A stretch of DNA of 64,000 bases. Origin: Fulvia fulva (Eukaryota > Ascomycota > Dothideomycetes > Mycosphaerellales > Mycosphaerellaceae). This document shows positions 60,801 to 64,000 of the stretch, one piece after another. Under the pieces are notes generated by a model. That model saw nothing but the letters and a program-made list of their open reading frames with translations, was not told the origin of the DNA and did not search any database. Made by a program: the position numbers and the translations under genes. The stretch lies in the NCBI RefSeq assembly GCF_020509005.1, contig NC_063024.1, forward strand, positions 558,001 to 622,000, read 5' to 3'. How positions within the stretch are numbered: position 1 is the first letter of the stretch; each line of letters opens with the position of its first letter.

Positions 60801-63320
60801 AAGTTCTGGTGTCATCAGCATGGCGATGTTGAAAGCCATCTCCTGCACCGAGAACGTGAGCACACCATGGTCCTCAATGGCTTCGGCTACGATATCGTTG
60901 GCATTCATCAAGCCTGTGCCACGTGTCCAGCCAATCTTCACGCCGCAGATCGTCAACTCGTCCGACCACGACTCTGACTGGACACGATTGAGCAGACTCT
61001 CCAATCCGAGCTTCGACTCTGCGTACATGCCATCACCACCAAACGTTCCGTGATTGGGAGATAGCGGCAGCAGGACTTGTGTTGGATGGCAGTCGATGGA
61101 GCGGTCTCGCTTGTTCTTGATAACTCGACCGAGCATGCGGAAGACGCTCGCCAGCATGAGTCTGTGCACGAGCTCGTTCTTCGCGCCAACATCCTGGATC
61201 TCGGTACCACCCTCGGGCGCTGCAGCGAACGGTAGCAATGCATCGAGGTCGCGATTGAGACCGGCAGCATCGTAGATGTGATCGATCAACTTCTCGCAGT
61301 CCTTTGCGCTCGCTTGGTTGAATCGCGTCAAGATGAGCTCGGACCCCTTCGCTCCGCTTTCCTCGCACATCTGTTGGAAGTACTTGGCAGTGGACGATGG
61401 CTCTCGACTTGTTGTCACGATCACTCGAGCTCCACCAGTCAGCAGGATCTGGACGACCTCAGCGCCGATGGAGCCTTGACCAGCGCCTGTGATGAGGATG
61501 TTCTTCCCGGCGAAAGACATGCCTGTGTCTAGAGCTGTCCTGATCCGGGCTAGCATGCCGTTCGTCAGGTCTGTGCTGGAGGCGGCCGACTTGAGGCTGA
61601 TGAAGCGGGCCACTGCTGGATTTCCATTGAGGGTCTTCGACTGCAGCACATCAACGTAGGCGGCACGACCGCTCACGCCTGGTCTCGCCACCTCTGTGAA
61701 CTTGATGTTCCCATCGTCTGAGACTGTGGTTCTTGGCCGAGTTGCTGGAAGAAGTGCCTTTGCTGTGGCTGGGCGATCAATGCACGAACACACTGCTTTC
61801 TCGGCGCGATGAGCTATGGCAGCCAGACCGGGCACGATCTCGGTCTGGTTTCGTCTGCTGAGACTGCGTATCGTGGCGAGCAAACTGTCGTCTGCCCTGT
61901 TGCTGAGTCGATCCAGAAACGCATCCAGTGCTGCATTGTCGTTCGACAGCTGTTCCGCAAGTGTACCAGTGAACAGAGCCGACACATCTTGTCTTGCCGC
62001 GTTCCACCAAGCATTGTACCTTCGATTCTTCTTCTCACTGAACGTCGAAGCAACGCCAGTCAAGAAGTCTTCGGAGAACTCGGCTGTCCAAGCATCGAGC
62101 TTCTGTTGCAGCTCTGCTGCCATCGCCTCCGACTCCTGAGTCGATGATGGCTTCATCAGATCGACCTGCAGATACTCGGCCAGTGCTTGGAATTGCTTCT
62201 TGGCCATTCTGGTGTTGGTTTTGGTAAGCTCCGCAAGGACTGTCGGATCAACTGCTCCTGATGAGCCACTGTTACCAGCAGTACTCTGAGCCGATCGAGC
62301 TTGTAGTGTAATGCCAACCCACTCGGCGTATTTGGCTGCCGTATCATCGAGATACTTTTCAGCTGCAGGCAGAGAAGCAAGTCGTGCTTCTGGCTCTGAG
62401 GCGATGGCGAATAGCATGACTGCTACGCTTGGCAGTGGTCCAAGGCCCCATTTGGACGCAAGATACTTGCCGATGGCATCAGCATTGAAGCGGGCGGGCA
62501 TCTTGGAGGACACGAGTTTCGCCAACAGTGCCGATGATACTCTGCCAAGCATGAGACTCCCGCCACTGGCAGATGCGGGCACCAGTTCCTTGAGAGGGAT
62601 GTCTTCTGGCCTGTCGGGAAGGTTCGTGAACTCGCTGTGGAAGTCTCCCACGATCTCGTTCTGCAATGTTGATTTGCCGTTGCATAGCTCTTTCACCGAC
62701 TTTGTCGTTGGAATGCTGAGTATGGGCTTCTTTAACTTCCTCGCCACGAGAGCTCGAACGACCTCTTCCGCTGATACCGGCACATCCGCTATAGTCACTG
62801 ACGGGGTCATAGGCTCTAGCAACTTCGTCGAGGTCGTCGTTGCTCGTGTCAGCCGCGGTCTTTCTGGTGCAGCTTCAGGCGCTGGCTCCTGCGCTGTCGG
62901 CTCTTCCACTGCGGCTTCGATCGGTGCATCGTATTCGTATCAAAGCTCTTTGCTATGCTGTGTACTGGCGAGAAATTGGACATTGGCTTCTGCTGGTCGT
63001 TCCGCGGACTGGACTTTGCGCTTTATCGTCTTTTGACCCATGCCAAGCAGCACGCTGGAAGGACCAAACTCGATGAAGCGATCCACAGCATCTTTGCCTG
63101 AGAGCAGACTCTCTTGCGTGTCGACCCTGGACTACCGTCAGCATCATAGGTGAGTTATGCCGTTGGAAGTACTGACCATTTTACAGGAAACGCGAATTGA
63201 TGGCTGCCAATAACCTCTGTCAGTACTTTCATGCTATCGCGACCTCTTCCATGCTTACACTAGGAGCTCAACAAGCAATTGATGAGCAATTGTCTTGCTA
63301 TCGAGCTTCTCTCTCGCCAT
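57807..63320 (-). CDS. Fungal fatty acid synthase alpha subunit, divergent (HexA-like candidate), with an in-frame TGA unless spliced
   Basis: Exons 63320-63259, 63203-63177 (only 27 nt) and 63126-57807, about 1800 codons. Order of domains: N-terminal MPT segment (LLVELL, FAFPVKW, FIEFGPSSVLLG); acyl carrier domain with phosphopantetheine Ser in NGKSTLQNE (near 62672); ketoreductase (GKNILITGAGQGSIGAEVV, NHGTFGGDGMYAESK); ketosynthase (GACATGVESIDSAFE with the active Cys, VEAHGCGVQ); C-terminal phosphopantetheine transferase (GIDLVDLGAF, RWAAKEAVFKCL). It makes acyl chains together with a beta subunit, not in the window. A TGA at 62940-62942 interrupts the N-terminal part. A 57-bp GTACAC...CGCAG segment (62909-62965) over it could be a frame-keeping intron. 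The N terminus diverges from housekeeping FAS2, which fits a pathway-specific paralog. Confidence 0.82.
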
Positions 63321-64000
63321 CTCGTCGAGATCTGATCAAGCTAAGCTCGAACCGAATCATGAAATTTCGAAGTCAACGACAAATGAAAGGCAACAACTAA
63401 GCAACCATTACACATCGCAATACAGTATCATGCAACACCATACATAGAGACGTCAGACTAGGTCATTGCTTACACGTGGAGAGCGAGCACGTTTCGTCCT
63501 CGATGTCGGACTGTTGCGCTTCTGCTCGGGGCATGTGTTCCGAACTTGGCTAAAGCGGCTGTTCCCGACGTCCGAAGTGCTGGACACCGAGCTATACCAG
63601 ACCTCTGCATCTCGTTACGCACTGACTTGGAATACAAAGAGTGGATCTCGATCTCGATCGTCGCCTGGTAATGATCAGCTGCGTCGTGCTCGTGTGGTCA
63701 ACTCATAGGCGCCACGCCTGGTGGCCGGTGCACCTCGAGGTCTCCGAGCACCATCGTCGCGAGTGCACTTTTCCACTGCCATGTGTTAGTGCCTGGAGCA
63801 CTGCAGGGGCACCTGGAATTCGCGCTCAAGAGGTGATTGTCTGGATAACGGCCTGCTGCGGGTGACTGACTGCCTCATCGAAGTCGTTGACGGTAATCCA
63901 TGGTGTCCAGGTTGGAGCGGCCGTGACGATCGACAGTTAGCAAGGTGGACGAGACTTGCGATAGGGCTGGCTCGACTCCATGTGCATCCGGTGCCCTCGC
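63321..64000. other. Upstream region of the FAS alpha gene, to window end
   Basis: No gene recognised. No TCGN5CGA match seen. A beta subunit gene, if adjacent, would start beyond 64000. Confidence 0.45.

Overview
This window looks like nuclear DNA of a filamentous ascomycete, most likely a Dothideomycete of the Capnodiales/Mycosphaerellales type. It has many single-exon or lightly interrupted genes with 46-110 bp GT-AG introns, a carotenoid/opsin cluster, HET and NACHT genes, and an AT-rich block of transposon relics full of TAA/TAG codons where CAA, CAG or TGG would be expected (the signature of RIP mutation). I could not run any search; every assignment comes from reading the translated sequence and known family motifs.

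Layout. 1-4620: decayed retroelements (the end of a Gypsy polyprotein with an LTR, then a reverse-strand Copia relic). 4621-4812: a repeat that recurs at 41201-41406. 4933-9337: a HET-ankyrin gene and a BTB gene. 9577-20506: a carotenoid-to-retinal-to-rhodopsin module with phytoene desaturase (carB), bifunctional phytoene synthase/lycopene cyclase (carRA), carotene-cleaving oxygenase (carX) and a bacteriorhodopsin-like opsin with both pump aspartates. 21454-38897: accessory and metabolic genes, including an amino-acid transporter, lipocalin-like protein, alpha/beta hydrolase, F-box protein, secreted PAN/PhiA-like protein, FAD monooxygenase, AzgA purine transporter and zinc alcohol dehydrogenase. 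39612-40622: ribosomal protein eS4. 41587-44088: a NACHT gene behind the second repeat copy. 44515-48538: a VOC protein, an Arb2-domain protein and an ACC-deaminase-like PLP enzyme. 51167-51769: a Thr-rich secreted protein with no visible start codon.

The right end (52404-63320) is the most interesting part. It holds a secreted GMC-family flavoprotein that has lost both catalytic histidine positions, a divergent DUF1772 (anthrone-oxygenase-like) gene sharing its promoter, a sulfotransferase-like gene and a divergent fungal fatty acid synthase alpha subunit. The shared GMC/DUF1772 promoter has a perfect match to the AflR site TCGSWNNSCGR. Together these resemble the VBS, HypC and HexA functions of aflatoxin/dothistromin-type pathways, so I propose a mini-cluster of that kind. 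The FAS alpha reading frame contains a TGA near its N terminus that must be spliced out, or else the gene is broken.

A second theme is decay of accessory genes. The BTB, F-box, PAN/PhiA-like, alcohol dehydrogenase and VOC genes each have one in-frame stop inside otherwise conserved sequence, the NACHT gene changes frame twice, and a 2EXR-like gene is a multi-lesion pseudogene. The carotenoid, transporter, eS4, Arb2, PLP-enzyme and GMC genes read through intact. This argues for real gene decay rather than poor sequence quality.
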